This document shows, one piece after another, positions 51,083-60,276 of a stretch of 64,000 nucleotides of DNA. The position numbers and the translations under genes were made by a program. Below the pieces are notes generated by a model. The model was not told the origin of the DNA, made no database searches, and saw only the letters and a program-made list of their open reading frames with translations. Positions within the stretch are counted from its first letter, which is position 1. The number at the start of each line of letters is the position of its first letter. Where the stretch lies: NCBI RefSeq assembly GCF_000423525.1, contig NZ_AUID01000002.1:62001-126000 (forward strand), given 5' to 3'. Source of the DNA: Proteocatella sphenisci DSM 23131 (GTDB lineage Bacteria; Bacillota; Clostridia; Peptostreptococcales; Filifactoraceae).

Positions 51083-51104
51083 GTTGCTGCAACTTCACTG
51101 TGAA
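51083..51104. repeat. Two adjoining 11-bp palindromes
   Basis: GTTGCTGCAAC (51083-51093) is directly followed by TTCACTGTGAA (51094-51104). They lie in the fbp-opuAC gap, where no fbp terminator is evident. They may be operator half-sites for the opuA operon. Confidence 0.4.
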
Positions 51105-51169
51105 AATCTATATCTAGTTATATTATATTACATATTCACTCAAATATATACCATTTGTAGTATATTCTT

Positions 51170-53167
51170 TTATTTCTGCTCTTTAATAACCCCTTTTCTG
51201 TAGGCATCCAGAAGCATTTCTAAATCCTTAATCTGAGTTCTGAGTTCTTCGCCTACATCTGTATCTCCTACTCTTTTTCGTTCAACTTCTCTCTCTAAAA
51301 CCATTGTTGTAGAAATGATATCTTGTTCTTCTTCAATGGCTTTTTGAGTTGACTCAAAGGACTCGTGTGACGCCAATAAAAGGCCATAGGAGTTATATAT
51401 AAGTGTGTAACCCGCTATTCCGGTAGTATCTTGATACGCTTTTGAAAGGCCCCCGTCTATAACCAGCAATTTACCATTTGCCTTTATCGGACTCTCTCCT
51501 TTTTTTATTTTGACAGGTACATGGCCATTTATTATATGAGAAGTCTCGGGATTTAGACCGAATTCTTCAAATATCATATTGCAGACATCCTCATTATCCT
51601 GCAGTTTGAAATAGGTCGTCTTGTTCTCAACATGAGTTTCCTTGTCATCTATAAAATATCTTTCAAAGGTAGTCATCTTATCTTTACCAAAAAGCGGAGA
51701 CTCTGGTCCTGTCCACAGATACCATGTCAAATCCATGCCATAAAGTTTGGCAGCTGGATTGTTTTTATAAAAATATCCCTCTCTCACGAGAACTTCGAGT
51801 CTGTCCAGGTAGATTTTACCACTGTATTCTCTTCCAGTAGCTCCAATTTTAACTTTTTTAAAGCTGAAATCTTCATTTAACGGTATGCATCCGTGATACA
51901 ATAAATTTGAATTACATTTTAAGTAAACACTTCCCTTTGCAAAAAGAAATCTGACATGTTTTTGAAGTCTTTCACTGTTTAAAAAAGAAAATTTAAGTTT
52001 TTCCACAAGCTCTCTTTCTTCAGGAATAAGCTCATAAGGATTCTCAGGGTTTATGGTTGGAAATTTGTTATCATTCAATTTGTATGTCTTGCCGTCCAGA
52101 TTAATAGTTCCATCTTCAAAATTTATTTTATTTAGTAAGAGTCTGTCCTGTAACCCAAAATGTGGACGTCTATTAATTATTTCACCCTCTAATTTAAACT
52201 GTATTATGCTTATTGCCTTGTGCATCTGGGATATCAGCTTTAAATCTTTTTCGCTGTATTGCATATCGTTTTCAATTTTAGGTCTAAAGTTAAAGCACTC
52301 ATCATCGCTATACCAGTCTAAAGCAAAAGTCGCCAATGGCAGTATGTTTATTCCATATCCTTCTTCTACTATGTCAAGGTTTACATATCTGGCACAAATT
52401 CTTAGAACAGTTGCAATACATGCCTCACTTCCAGCAGCGGCACCCATCCATAGTATGTCATGGTTGCCCCACTGAACGTCTACGTTATGATAGTTCATCA
52501 GAGTATCCATCACAATGTCTGCGCCTGGCCCTCTGTCAAATATATCCCCCACAATATGCAGGCGATCTATTACCAGTCTTTGAATAAGCTTTGAAATAGC
52601 GCTTATAAATTCATCCGCTCTTCCAATCCGTATTATAGTTTTTATTATTTCACTGTAATATTCTTCCTTATCCATTCGGTCTGGTCTTTCGTGAAGCAAT
52701 TCTTCAATGATGTATGCAAAGTCCTTTGGGAGCGCTTTACGCACCTTAAGCCTTGTATATTTTGAAGATACATGTCTGCATATCTCTATCAGTCTATGCA
52801 TATTTATCTTGTACCAATCTTCTATGTTTTCCTCATCCTTGAGCATAAGTGCCAATTTCTGTTCGGGATAATAAATAAGAGTTGAAAGGCTCTTTATCTC
52901 CTTTTCGCTTAAAATATCTCCAAAAACATACATTATCTTTCTTTTTATAACTCCCGATGCATTCTTTAAAACATGATTAAAAGATTCATATTCTCCATGA
53001 ATATCAGTCAAAAAATGTTCAGTTCCCTTAGGAAGGTTTAATATTGCCTGCAAATTTATTATTTCTGTGCAGGCCTCAGCTATAGTTGGATATTGTCTGG
53101 ACAGCAGTTTGAGATATCGCAGTTCACTTTCAAACTCGCCAGTTATATCACTGTTATTGTAACTCAT
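51170..53167 (-). CDS. fbp: Fructose-1,6-bisphosphatase, class III
   Basis: A 665-residue metal-dependent phosphatase of the calcineurin-like fold used for gluconeogenesis in Firmicutes; the length is standard for class III. Metal ligands are seen in [54 protein letters not shown] and [12 protein letters not shown]. It removes the 1-phosphate of fructose 1,6-bisphosphate. rlmH lies 14 bases upstream and is probably cotranscribed. GGAGG precedes the ATG. Confidence 0.97.
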   Translation of the reverse strand: MSYNNSDITGEFESELRYLKLLSRQYPTIAEACTEIINLQAILNLPKGTEHFLTDIHGEYESFNHVLKNASGVIKRKIMYVFGDILSEKEIKSLSTLIYYPEQKLALMLKDEENIEDWYKINMHRLIEICRHVSSKYTRLKVRKALPKDFAYIIEELLHERPDRMDKEEYYSEIIKTIIRIGRADEFISAISKLIQRLVIDRLHIVGDIFDRGPGADIVMDTLMNYHNVDVQWGNHDILWMGAAAGSEACIATVLRICARYVNLDIVEEGYGINILPLATFALDWYSDDECFNFRPKIENDMQYSEKDLKLISQMHKAISIIQFKLEGEIINRRPHFGLQDRLLLNKINFEDGTINLDGKTYKLNDNKFPTINPENPYELIPEERELVEKLKFSFLNSERLQKHVRFLFAKGSVYLKCNSNLLYHGCIPLNEDFSFKKVKIGATGREYSGKIYLDRLEVLVREGYFYKNNPAAKLYGMDLTWYLWTGPESPLFGKDKMTTFERYFIDDKETHVENKTTYFKLQDNEDVCNMIFEEFGLNPETSHIINGHVPVKIKKGESPIKANGKLLVIDGGLSKAYQDTTGIAGYTLIYNSYGLLLASHESFESTQKAIEEEQDIISTTMVLEREVERKRVGDTDVGEELRTQIKDLEMLLDAYRKGVIKEQK

Positions 53168-53181
53168 AAAAAATACCTCCT

Positions 53182-53661
53182 TTATTTATGATATGGTTCT
53201 CCGTAATTTATTCTAAATCCCCTGTATATCTGTTCGAGCAGCATTACCCTGAATAGCTGATGCGGAAATGTCATTTTTGAAAAGCATAGCTTGTAGTCAG
53301 CTCTTGCAAGAACTTCTTGTGATATCCCAAGGCTTCCCCCTATTATAAAGGTCAGATCTGGTCTCCCCATTACGCCCTTCTCTGAAATGAATTCTGCAAG
53401 TTCTTCTGAGCTAAGTTGCTTTCCCTTAAGATCAAGGGCTATGACATATTCATTGTCTTTAATTTTGGAAATTATATTCCTGCCTTCTTTTTCTCTTACA
53501 ATTTCTTCTTCTTTTTGTGATGCGTTTTCACTTGTTTTTTCATCCGGAAGTTCTATGATTTCGAGCTTGCAATATCTTCCAAGCCTTTTAGTGTATTCTG
53601 CAATTGCATCTTTTAAGTATTTTTCTTTAAGTTTCCCTACTGTTACAAGTTTTATATTCAT
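53182..53661 (-). CDS. rlmH: 23S rRNA (pseudouridine1915-N3)-methyltransferase
   Basis: A 159-residue SPOUT-family methyltransferase that methylates pseudouridine 1915 in helix 69. The sequence is full length, with the N-terminal [19 protein letters not shown], the SAM-binding knot [18 protein letters not shown] and the C-terminal [25 protein letters not shown] family ending (residues about 135-159). AAAGGAA precedes the ATG. It is followed closely by fbp. Confidence 0.97.
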   Translation of the reverse strand: MNIKLVTVGKLKEKYLKDAIAEYTKRLGRYCKLEIIELPDEKTSENASQKEEEIVREKEGRNIISKIKDNEYVIALDLKGKQLSSEELAEFISEKGVMGRPDLTFIIGGSLGISQEVLARADYKLCFSKMTFPHQLFRVMLLEQIYRGFRINYGEPYHK

Positions 53662-53696
53662 ATAAATTCCTTTCTCGTACTTATTATATTATTATA

Positions 53697-53744
53697 TCAA
53701 AAAAATCCACATTTCTCCCGATAATCACAAGAGAAATATGGATT
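53697..53744 (-). terminator. Terminator of the GerMN lipoprotein gene
   Basis: Minus-strand stem AATCCATATTTCTC (53744-53731) with GAGAAATGTGGATT (53717-53704), one G-T pair, followed by seven T. Confidence 0.88.
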
Positions 53745-53765
53745 CAATATTACAATACCACTGTG

Positions 53766-54299
53766 TTAACAAATATTTTTGTCTACCTCTGAAATATTGC
53801 TGAAGTCTGTCTCAAAATAGGATCCTTCTTCCAGAAGTATATGCCCAGATTCATAAAGTTTTCCTTCTACTGTAATTATAGCTCTGTCTGTATCATAATA
53901 CTGGCCAAATGTATTAGTTATGCTCTGAATAATCATAGCTTCGTACTCTGATCCCGCATTCATTTCGTATCTGAAAGCATCGTTAAAGTCTATATGAAGT
54001 ATTCCCTCATCATCAAGATCGATTTCTTTTATCTGAGTATTTTCACTCAGTACACTGCCTGTACCTTTTATTACATTTGCCTTGTACTGCTCAACTATTA
54101 TATCTTTAACTTCTTTTTCGCTTTCTTTTTCAACCGCCACAGTCATAAAGTAGTATTTTCCATCATCAATATTCGGATAGTAAAGGTTGATGCTTTCCTT
54201 CACTTTTGGTATATCTTGTGTCTGATCATCTTGTGATGTATTGCATCCTGTAAGAGCTACAAGCATCACCATCAGTATGGCCATAATTTTTTTTATCAT
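53766..54299 (-). CDS. GerMN-domain lipoprotein
   Basis: A 177-residue lipoprotein. The signal peptide ends at lipobox LTGC (lipid Cys 19). The mature part is one GerMN (sporulation/germination M) domain with INLYYPNIDDGKYY, IDFNDAFRYE and QSITNTFGQYYD. GerM of Bacillus has two such domains and acts in sporulation and cortex germination; single-domain lipoproteins are common in Clostridia and their role is open. Its own promoter and terminator flank it, so it is monocistronic. Confidence 0.9.
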   Translation of the reverse strand: MIKKIMAILMVMLVALTGCNTSQDDQTQDIPKVKESINLYYPNIDDGKYYFMTVAVEKESEKEVKDIIVEQYKANVIKGTGSVLSENTQIKEIDLDDEGILHIDFNDAFRYEMNAGSEYEAMIIQSITNTFGQYYDTDRAIITVEGKLYESGHILLEEGSYFETDFSNISEVDKNIC

Positions 54300-54359
54300 A
54301 CGTTAACCTCCATGTTTTAATGATATATCTATTTATATTTTACCACATATAATAAGAAA

Positions 54360-54383
54360 GTGCCTCTATAAATATAGAGGCAC
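54360..54383 (-). terminator. Terminator of the fasciclin gene
   Basis: Perfect 11-base arms GTGCCTCTATA/TATAGAGGCAC (54360-54370 and 54373-54383), followed on the minus strand by TTTCTTATTAT. Confidence 0.8.
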
Positions 54384-54411
54384 AACATAATTTGTGATTA
54401 ATAATAAATAA

Positions 54412-55245
54412 TTAAGGAAGCATAACAGTATCTATAACATGGATTACCCCGTTTGAAGTAACTATGTCTGTCATTGTTATAGTTGCTCCATCGATCATAG
54501 CTTTTCCATCTTTTATTTCGATCATAGCATCTTTGCCATTAAGCATTTTTATTTTGTCCATTTTAACAACATCTGCTGCCATCTTATCTCCTGCTACTGC
54601 ATGATATGTTAAAATATCAATAAGTGCAGCTTTGTTTTCAGGCATAAGAAGGTCTTCTACAGTGCCTTTTGGAAGTTTTGCAAATGCAGCACCTAAACCG
54701 ACTGTAGGTGCAAATACTGTAAAAGGACCTTCTCCTTTGAGCGTATCTACAAGACCTGCTGCTTTAACTGCTGCTACAAGTGTTTTAAAGTCACCTGCAG
54801 CAACTGCTGTGTCAACTATATCCATTTTTGCTTCAGGAAGCATAACAGCGTCTATAACATGGATTACCCCGTTTGAAGTAACTATGTCTGTCATTGTTAT
54901 AGTTGCTCCATCGATCATAGCTTTTCCATCTTTTATTTCGATCATAGCGTCTTTGCCATTAAGCATTTTTATTTTGTCCATTTTAACAACATCTGCTGCC
55001 ATCTTATCTCCTGCTACTACATGATATGTTAAAATATCAATAAGTGCAGCTTTGTTTTCAGGCATAAGAAGATTTTCTACAGTGCCTTTTGGAAGTTTTG
55101 CAAATGCAGCGTCTGTAGGTGCAAATACTGTAAAAGGACCTTCTCCTTTGAGCGTATCTACAAGACCTGCTGCTTTAACTGCAGCTACAAGTGTATCAAA
55201 GCTGCCTGCAGCAACTGCTGTGTCAACTATATCCATTTTAGTCAT
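54412..55245. repeat. Direct repeat of about 420 bp (FAS1 duplication)
   Basis: The unit at about 54419-54835 recurs at about 54839-55246 with roughly a dozen base changes and one 9-base length difference. It forms a tandem copy within one gene, which can expand or contract by recombination. Confidence 0.9.
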
Positions 55246-55623
55246 ATTCTTTAAAGTTGCTTTTCCATCAACGTATTCAATTCCTACTTCCCAGATATCC
55301 ATCAAGGAACTCTCACTGATATACATTTTCCCATTTTTAAGATATGGCATATTTTTCAATGTCATATTCTTGTCATTTACCATAGCCTGATTTTGTCCTG
55401 CTTTGAACGTTACTGTCTTTCCCTCCATCATCATCACAGCAGCTTTTTGTGTATTGTCCCATTTTACGTCCGCCTTGATAAGCATTGCTACAGTCCTTAG
55501 AGGAAACATTTTTACTCCATTGTATGTTATCGCACCTTCTCCGTCATTGTTTCCTACCGCAAGTGAACTGAAACTAGAAAATATCATCATAAAAGCCATT
55601 ACAATTCCTAATCTTTTTTTCAT
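54412..55623 (-). CDS. Exported protein with two near-identical fasciclin (FAS1) domains
   Basis: A 403-residue secreted protein. After a signal peptide (1-22) comes a copper-amine-oxidase-N-like domain (about 30-125; [18 protein letters not shown]), then two FAS1 domains (about 130-263 and 267-403). FAS1 domains mediate adhesion. The two are nearly identical even in DNA, so duplication was recent or they are kept alike by gene conversion. The first has the usual [12 protein letters not shown]; the second has [15 protein letters not shown], a three-residue insertion that removes the conserved Asp. It probably sits on the cell surface, though no anchor is seen. AAGGAG precedes the ATG. Confidence 0.9.
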   Translation of the reverse strand: MKKRLGIVMAFMMIFSSFSSLAVGNNDGEGAITYNGVKMFPLRTVAMLIKADVKWDNTQKAAVMMMEGKTVTFKAGQNQAMVNDKNMTLKNMPYLKNGKMYISESSLMDIWEVGIEYVDGKATLKNMTKMDIVDTAVAAGSFDTLVAAVKAAGLVDTLKGEGPFTVFAPTDAAFAKLPKGTVENLLMPENKAALIDILTYHVVAGDKMAADVVKMDKIKMLNGKDAMIEIKDGKAMIDGATITMTDIVTSNGVIHVIDAVMLPEAKMDIVDTAVAAGDFKTLVAAVKAAGLVDTLKGEGPFTVFAPTVGLGAAFAKLPKGTVEDLLMPENKAALIDILTYHAVAGDKMAADVVKMDKIKMLNGKDAMIEIKDGKAMIDGATITMTDIVTSNGVIHVIDTVMLP

Positions 55624-55792
55624 AGTTTTTCTCCTTTTCTATAAAAATATTTGGTTAAGTACATTCTACCCTATTTTAACTTGTCATAATCTATGTTGTA
55701 TTATAAGAGATTATTTATTTTTATGAATTAAATTTGCATTTATGGGTATATTCTTAATAATTGTTTATTTTATAATTGTACTGGAGGATTTT

Positions 55793-56341
55793 ATGAAAAT
55801 ATACACAAAGACAGGCGACAGAGGAGAAACATCTTTATATGATGGCACCAGAGTAAGAAAAGATTCTGTAAGAGTAGAAGCTTATGGAACGGTTGATGAG
55901 CTTAATTCTACAATCGGCCATGCCCGTAATTTTATAGAAGACAAAGATATCAGCGAGAGATTATTCAAAATACAGAAAAAATTATTTTTTGTTGCAGGCG
56001 AACTTGCTACTTCTGAAAATGGAGAATTTAAACTTTCCGTAACAGAAGAAGATATTTTTGCACTAGAAGGCTGGATTGACGAGATCCTTGCAAAAATAGA
56101 CAAGGTCAATGCCTTTATTATACCTGGAAGTTCTGCTGCTTCATCTTCTCTTCATGTTGCAAGAACTGTATGCAGGAGAGCCGAAAGAAGAATTCTTGCG
56201 CTCGACTCCGAAATCGAAGTGAACCCGATTCTTGTAAAGTTTGTAAACAGACTATCTGACACACTTTATGCTTTTGCAAGATACCTTGAAACTGAACTTG
56301 TACTGGTTGACTTTGAAGAAATGTCCAAGGAAAAACTTTAA
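55793..56341 (+). CDS. ATP:cob(I)alamin adenosyltransferase, PduO type
   Basis: A 182-residue trimeric enzyme that makes adenosylcobalamin from cob(I)alamin and ATP. The ATP-binding N-terminal motif is YTKTGDRGETSLYDGTRV (residues 3-20), and the later blocks are DELNSTIGHAR and SSLHVARTVCRRAERR. The ATG at 55793 follows GGAGG; an upstream frame has no site. Adenosylcobalamin is needed by methylmalonyl-CoA mutase and amino-acid mutases; the methylmalonyl-CoA genes at the right end make this link natural. Monocistronic. Confidence 0.94.
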   Translation: MKIYTKTGDRGETSLYDGTRVRKDSVRVEAYGTVDELNSTIGHARNFIEDKDISERLFKIQKKLFFVAGELATSENGEFKLSVTEEDIFALEGWIDEILAKIDKVNAFIIPGSSAASSSLHVARTVCRRAERRILALDSEIEVNPILVKFVNRLSDTLYAFARYLETELVLVDFEEMSKEKL

Positions 56342-56355
56342 ACTTAAAATAATTA

Positions 56356-56417
56356 AAAATCCTGAATTATTCAAGACCTGCAAAAATGTAGATCATAGAA
56401 TAATTCAGGATTTTTTT
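56356..56417 (+). terminator. Terminator of the cobalamin adenosyltransferase gene
   Basis: Perfect 17-base arms AAAATCCTGAATTATTC (56356-56372) and its complement (56398-56414), then a T tract. The loop is 25 bases. Confidence 0.9.
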
Positions 56418-56441
56418 GCTTCATATACTTTATTTTTTCCT

Positions 56442-57857
56442 TTATACGCTTATTGGTAATTCCATAGAAAATTCTACACCGTTGTCATGGTTTTTTACAA
56501 AAACTTGTCCTGCGTGAATCGAAACTATAGTCCTCACAATAGAAAGTCCTATTCCATGACCGCTCTGATTTCTGCTTCTTGCCTTATCCACCTTATAGAA
56601 AACGTCCCATATTTTATCAAGATCTTCGGGTTTAATATGACTTCCAGAGTTATAGACGGATATAGTTACTTTGTCTTGATCTCCAAAAGCCTTCATGATA
56701 ACCTCGCCACCTTCATCGGCATATTTGACTGCATTGCTTACAAAATTCCCTACGGCTCTTTCAAGAAGTTTATAATCGGCATATATAAGCAGATCTTCCT
56801 GACACTGTATTTGAATAGTGATTTTTTTTAATTTTAGGGAGCTTTCAAATCGCTCGGCGATAGAAGTCAACATAACTTCTATTTTAATTTTTTTCATATG
56901 GGGTTTAGCGACAGCCTCTTCGAGCATGGAAATTTCAAGAATTTCATTTATCATGTTATTCATACGGTCACATTCCTCGGAAATCACCTTGAAATATTTT
57001 TCTCTTTTCTCTTCAGTATCCGCTACCCCAAATTGTAGGGCTTCTGAATAACCTTTGACAACGCCTATCGGGGTTTTCATTTCATGAGAAATGTTTCGCA
57101 CAAGCTGTTTTCTCTGTTCTATGTCATTTCGGAGTTTGCCGATGCTTTCGCTCAGTTTTTCTGAAATATTATTAATACTGCTTCCAAGGTCTCCTATTTC
57201 GTCCTCAGTTCTTATCTCTATTCTTTCATCAAACTTTAAATTTGAAATATTGGTCGCAATACGGCTCATTTCTACTATTGGTGAAGATATTTTTTTGGAA
57301 AATACTGTAGTAAATATAAATCCGAGAAAAATCATAAATATCCCCACATAAAGATAAAACTCGTTAGAAATTGCAACACTTAGTTGTATTCCTTTTATCT
57401 GTTTTGACATGAGGATAATTTTATCCGGCTGTATCTGACTCGCAAACAACAGCGCAGAAGCTTGATTATCATTTTTTCCCATTACCTTGAATATATAGCC
57501 ATCACCCCGTCTTATTCCACCGTTTCTGATGACTGATCTCATTTCATTATTAAGCACGTTATCTCGAATCCCCAGATTCCTCGGATATGAGGTACTGAGT
57601 ACCTCATAGTTATTATTCATTATAATTATGCTTATATTGTCTGCCCTGTCTATGCTTTGAATTAAATCATCTATATCTACGCTACCTTTTTTAAGCTCCT
57701 CTTGGATTACTTCAGCGGTTTTTATAAATATGGCCTCATTTTTTTTTATATAGTATTTTTCAAGCAAAAGAGCATTTAAAAGTGAGCCTACGCCAACCAC
57801 CATTATAATTAGGATTACAAAAACCACAAAAAGTTTCTGCCTTATATTCATCCTCAT
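56442..57857 (-). CDS. Membrane sensor histidine kinase (HAMP, HisKA)
   Basis: A 471-residue kinase with two membrane segments (about 9-31 and 168-188) flanking an extracytoplasmic sensor of about 135 residues, then HAMP, HisKA with the phospho-acceptor in VRNISHEMKTPIGVV, and HATPase with NFVSNAVKYA and GHGIGLSIV. It follows its response regulator with a 4-base ATGA overlap. The signal is unknown. The small exported repeat protein encoded upstream of the pair may contact the sensor domain, as CpxP does with CpxA; that is conjecture. Confidence 0.94.
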   Translation of the reverse strand: MRMNIRQKLFVVFVILIIMVVGVGSLLNALLLEKYYIKKNEAIFIKTAEVIQEELKKGSVDIDDLIQSIDRADNISIIIMNNNYEVLSTSYPRNLGIRDNVLNNEMRSVIRNGGIRRGDGYIFKVMGKNDNQASALLFASQIQPDKIILMSKQIKGIQLSVAISNEFYLYVGIFMIFLGFIFTTVFSKKISSPIVEMSRIATNISNLKFDERIEIRTEDEIGDLGSSINNISEKLSESIGKLRNDIEQRKQLVRNISHEMKTPIGVVKGYSEALQFGVADTEEKREKYFKVISEECDRMNNMINEILEISMLEEAVAKPHMKKIKIEVMLTSIAERFESSLKLKKITIQIQCQEDLLIYADYKLLERAVGNFVSNAVKYADEGGEVIMKAFGDQDKVTISVYNSGSHIKPEDLDKIWDVFYKVDKARSRNQSGHGIGLSIVRTIVSIHAGQVFVKNHDNGVEFSMELPISV

Positions 57858-58570
57858 TTTATCACCTCAAAGCGATACCCACTTCCTCTAACAGTCTGGA
57901 CGTAGTGCCCACATTCGAGAAGTTTTGCCCGAAGAGTCTTTACATGAGTATCTATGGTCCTTATATCTCCATCAAAATCATAGCCCCAGATGTTATTTAA
58001 AATTACATCCCTGCTGAGTACTATATTTTCGTTGTTGATAAAATAAATCAGAAGTTGTAATTCTTTGTTGCTAAGAGATATATCTTCTCCGCATGCTGTG
58101 ACTCTGTGGGACTGCCTGTCAATCTCAATTTTACCTGCTGATAGACTAGACTCACGTTCTTTCCTGATTTTTCTGACCTGAGAATCCACTCTTGCAAGGA
58201 AGACCTGATAACTGAAAGGCTTTGTTATATAATCATCAGCGCCTTTAAGAAGAGAATGTATTTCACTTTCTTCGTCTCCTAGTGCCGTGAGCATTATGAC
58301 AGGAACGTCAGAGTGCTTTCTTATTTCTGCGAGCACCTCCCAGCCATCGTATAGAGGCATCATCACGTCCAAAATAATAATGTCTATATCCGTGTTGCCA
58401 AAGAATAAATCAATTGCTTCCTCGCCATTGCATGCTTCGAGGACAACATATTCCTGTTTTCTCAAAATATCGCCAACTAAATCTCGAAAAATAAAATCGT
58501 CATCGGCTATCAATATTTTAATTATAATTTCCACCTCGCCCTCAGAATATTTATTCAAGTATATCATCAT
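57854..58570 (-). CDS. OmpR/PhoB-family response regulator (start uncertain)
   Basis: A regulator of up to 238 residues. The receiver has ILIADDDFIFRD and the phospho-acceptor in IIILDVMMPLYDGWEVL, with Lys in DDYITKPFS; the winged helix ends in VRTVRGSGYRFEVIK. The start is unclear. ATG at 58570 has no ribosome binding site. A GAGG-rich stretch (about 58546-58530) points to a GTG at 58534 or to an ATT (58522) that would give the classical start IKILIADDD. It is translationally coupled to the kinase gene and lies behind a terminator that separates it from the repeat-protein gene. Confidence 0.9.
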   Translation of the reverse strand: MMIYLNKYSEGEVEIIIKILIADDDFIFRDLVGDILRKQEYVVLEACNGEEAIDLFFGNTDIDIIILDVMMPLYDGWEVLAEIRKHSDVPVIMLTALGDEESEIHSLLKGADDYITKPFSYQVFLARVDSQVRKIRKERESSLSAGKIEIDRQSHRVTACGEDISLSNKELQLLIYFINNENIVLSRDVILNNIWGYDFDGDIRTIDTHVKTLRAKLLECGHYVQTVRGSGYRFEVIK

Positions 58571-58604
58571 CAGGATTTAAAGTAAATTCTGCAATTCGTT
58601 ATAA

Positions 58605-58636
58605 TCTAAAAGAGAAGAGCCGAAGCTCTTCTCTTT
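58605..58636 (-). terminator. Terminator of the repeat-protein gene
   Basis: Minus-strand stem AAAGAGAAGAGC (58636-58625) with GCTCTTCTCTTT (58620-58609) around a stable TTCG loop, followed by a short T tract to 58607. Readthrough would give the regulator and kinase. Confidence 0.88.
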
Positions 58637-58650
58637 CATAAATCGTTTAT

Positions 58651-59034
58651 TTAAGCCTGTCTGCCAGTTCTTTGAGCTTCTCTTTCTGCTTTCATTGCTG
58701 CTTTTTCAGCATCTGTCATATTGGCAAATTTCGCTTTCATTTCAGCTCTTCGAGCTTCTCTTTCTGCTTTCATTGCTGCTTTTTCAGCATCTGTCATATT
58801 CGCAAATTTTGACTGCATCTCAGCTCTTTGGGCATCTCTTTCTGCTTTCATTGCTGCTTTTTCAGCATCTGTCATATTCGCAAAGCCTTCTGGTAACTCA
58901 CGCACCATCCCTGGCCTTCTATCATTCATGCCTTTTTCAGGAGATTCTTGCGCAAAAGCACTTGTCATTCCAACGCTCGTAAGAAGCATTGCTGCCATTA
59001 GTGTTGCTCCTAATTTGTTTGCATTCTTTTTCAT
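58651..59034 (-). CDS. Small exported protein with three 26-residue repeats
   Basis: A 127-residue protein. A signal peptide cleaves after AFA (28). From residue 51 there are three repeats of 26 residues (51-76, 77-102, 103-127), each FANMTDAEKAAMKAER followed by a basic/Ala/Glu stretch. They should form charged alpha helices. The MTDAEKAAM core resembles the LTxxQ-type helices of the CpxP/Spy stress chaperones, though Gram-positive members are poorly known and homology is not shown. It lies directly upstream of a two-component system. AAAGGAA precedes the ATG. The function is unknown. Confidence 0.85.
   Translation of the reverse strand: MKKNANKLGATLMAAMLLTSVGMTSAFAQESPEKGMNDRRPGMVRELPEGFANMTDAEKAAMKAERDAQRAEMQSKFANMTDAEKAAMKAEREARRAEMKAKFANMTDAEKAAMKAEREAQRTGRQA
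58660..58882. repeat. 78-base tandem repeats encoding the 26-residue units
   Basis: Three tandem copies of a 78-base unit (the terminal copy shorter) with only scattered base changes. Copy number is likely to vary by slippage or recombination. Confidence 0.85.
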
Positions 59035-59148
59035 AATTATTTCCTTTCAATTCTCAGTAAGTTATTTTTCCCGGCAATTTCCATTGCCATAAACCCATTT
59101 TAAAATACTTATGTGAAATCTACGTGAAATAATTACTTTTTTCTATTA

Positions 59149-59649
59149 TTATATTAATAGATCGGTTTTTTCTATAAAAAGATCCAGTATTTTCTTAAGT
59201 CCCTTTTCGTCTTCTTCATCGAATGTAGCTTTTTCAAAGCTGTCTATATCAAGAACTCCAAGAAGTTTTCCGTCTTTATATAGAGGAAGGACAATTTCTG
59301 AGTTGCTGGCGCTGTCACAGGCAATATGCCCTGGAAACTGGTGGACGTCTTCTACTATCTGCGTACTATTTTCAGATGCAGCGGTTCCACACACGCCTCT
59401 TCCTATAGCTATTCTGGTGCAGGCAACTTTACCATTGAAAGGGCCAAGCACAAGCTCATTATTTCGATTCAGGTAAAAACCGGCCCAATTTATATTACTT
59501 AGATTGTAATATAATAATGAAGATAGATTTCCCATGTTTGCAAGCATGTCTCTCTCGTCAAAAAAAAGTCCTTCTGCCATCTGATAAAGCTGTTCGTAAA
59601 GTTTTTCTTTGGGTTGATCTTTGAATATTTCAGAAAAATTAAAGCTCAT
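59149..59649 (-). CDS. Free methionine-(R)-sulfoxide reductase (GAF-type, fRMsr)
   Basis: A 166-residue GAF-fold enzyme reducing free methionine-R-sulfoxide. All three cysteines of the family are seen: VACTRIAIGRGVCG (two) and HIACDSASNSEIV (the catalytic one), with LGVLDIDS near the end. The ATG at 59649 follows AAGGAG. msrA, which handles the S form, lies 19 bases upstream, so the operon repairs both forms of oxidised methionine. Fits an anaerobe facing occasional oxygen. Confidence 0.93.
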   Translation of the reverse strand: MSFNFSEIFKDQPKEKLYEQLYQMAEGLFFDERDMLANMGNLSSLLYYNLSNINWAGFYLNRNNELVLGPFNGKVACTRIAIGRGVCGTAASENSTQIVEDVHQFPGHIACDSASNSEIVLPLYKDGKLLGVLDIDSFEKATFDEEDEKGLKKILDLFIEKTDLLI

Positions 59650-59668
59650 AAAATTTTCTCCTTTTTCT

Positions 59669-60205
59669 CTATAATGTGTCAAAGTTAACGTGGCAGTATC
59701 CCCCTGGATTCTTGTCCAGATATGCCTGATGATACTCTTCTGCCTCATAAAAACACTTGAGTTTTTCGACTTCTGTAACTATAGGATTTTCATAATCAGC
59801 ACCTTTACTTTCAACGATTTTATCAATAATTTCTTTTTCGTTTTCATCAAGGTAATATATACCACTTCTGTACTGTGTACCTATGTCATTTGACTGTCTG
59901 TTTCTTTGAGTAGGGTCTACTATTTTAAAAAATATCTCAACAATTTTCTCAAGACTGAGAATTGTTTTATCGTATACAATTTTTACTGTCTCTGTATGGC
60001 CAGTTGTTCCTGTACATACTTCTTCATAAGTTGGATTTTCTTTTGTTCCATTGGCATACCCGCTGATTGACTCTTTTACGCCGAGTATTCTGGAATAATA
60101 CGCCTGTATTCCCCAGAAACAGCCTCCTGCTATATATATTTCTCTGAGGTTTTCTTTCTTGAATTCAATCTTCGTATTAGGGTTTTGGGGTAGTAAAGAT
60201 TTCAT
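59669..60205 (-). CDS. msrA: Peptide methionine-(S)-sulfoxide reductase
   Basis: A 178-residue MsrA. The catalytic motif [11 protein letters not shown] (residues about 33-43) has the nucleophilic Cys, followed by [20 protein letters not shown] and [17 protein letters not shown] (C-terminal, with a likely resolving Cys). AAGGAGG precedes the ATG. It heads the operon with fRMsr downstream. No msrB is in the window. Confidence 0.96.
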   Translation of the reverse strand: MKSLLPQNPNTKIEFKKENLREIYIAGGCFWGIQAYYSRILGVKESISGYANGTKENPTYEEVCTGTTGHTETVKIVYDKTILSLEKIVEIFFKIVDPTQRNRQSNDIGTQYRSGIYYLDENEKEIIDKIVESKGADYENPIVTEVEKLKCFYEAEEYHQAYLDKNPGGYCHVNFDTL

Positions 60206-60228
60206 GTTTGCCTCCTTAATATTAATTT

Positions 60229-60257
60229 AAAGAAACCCGCAGCTAAATGCTGCGAGT
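60229..60257 (-). terminator. Terminator of the methylmalonyl-CoA decarboxylase operon
   Basis: Minus-strand stem ACTCGCAGC (60257-60249) with GCTGCGGGT (60243-60235), one G-T pair, then TTCTTT. Confidence 0.85.
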
Positions 60258-60276
60258 TAAGTATGTCTTATTTGAT

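Noticed and set aside
58651-58890. CRISPR array
   Set aside because: The repeats are 78 bases with no distinct spacers and are translated as 26-residue protein repeats.
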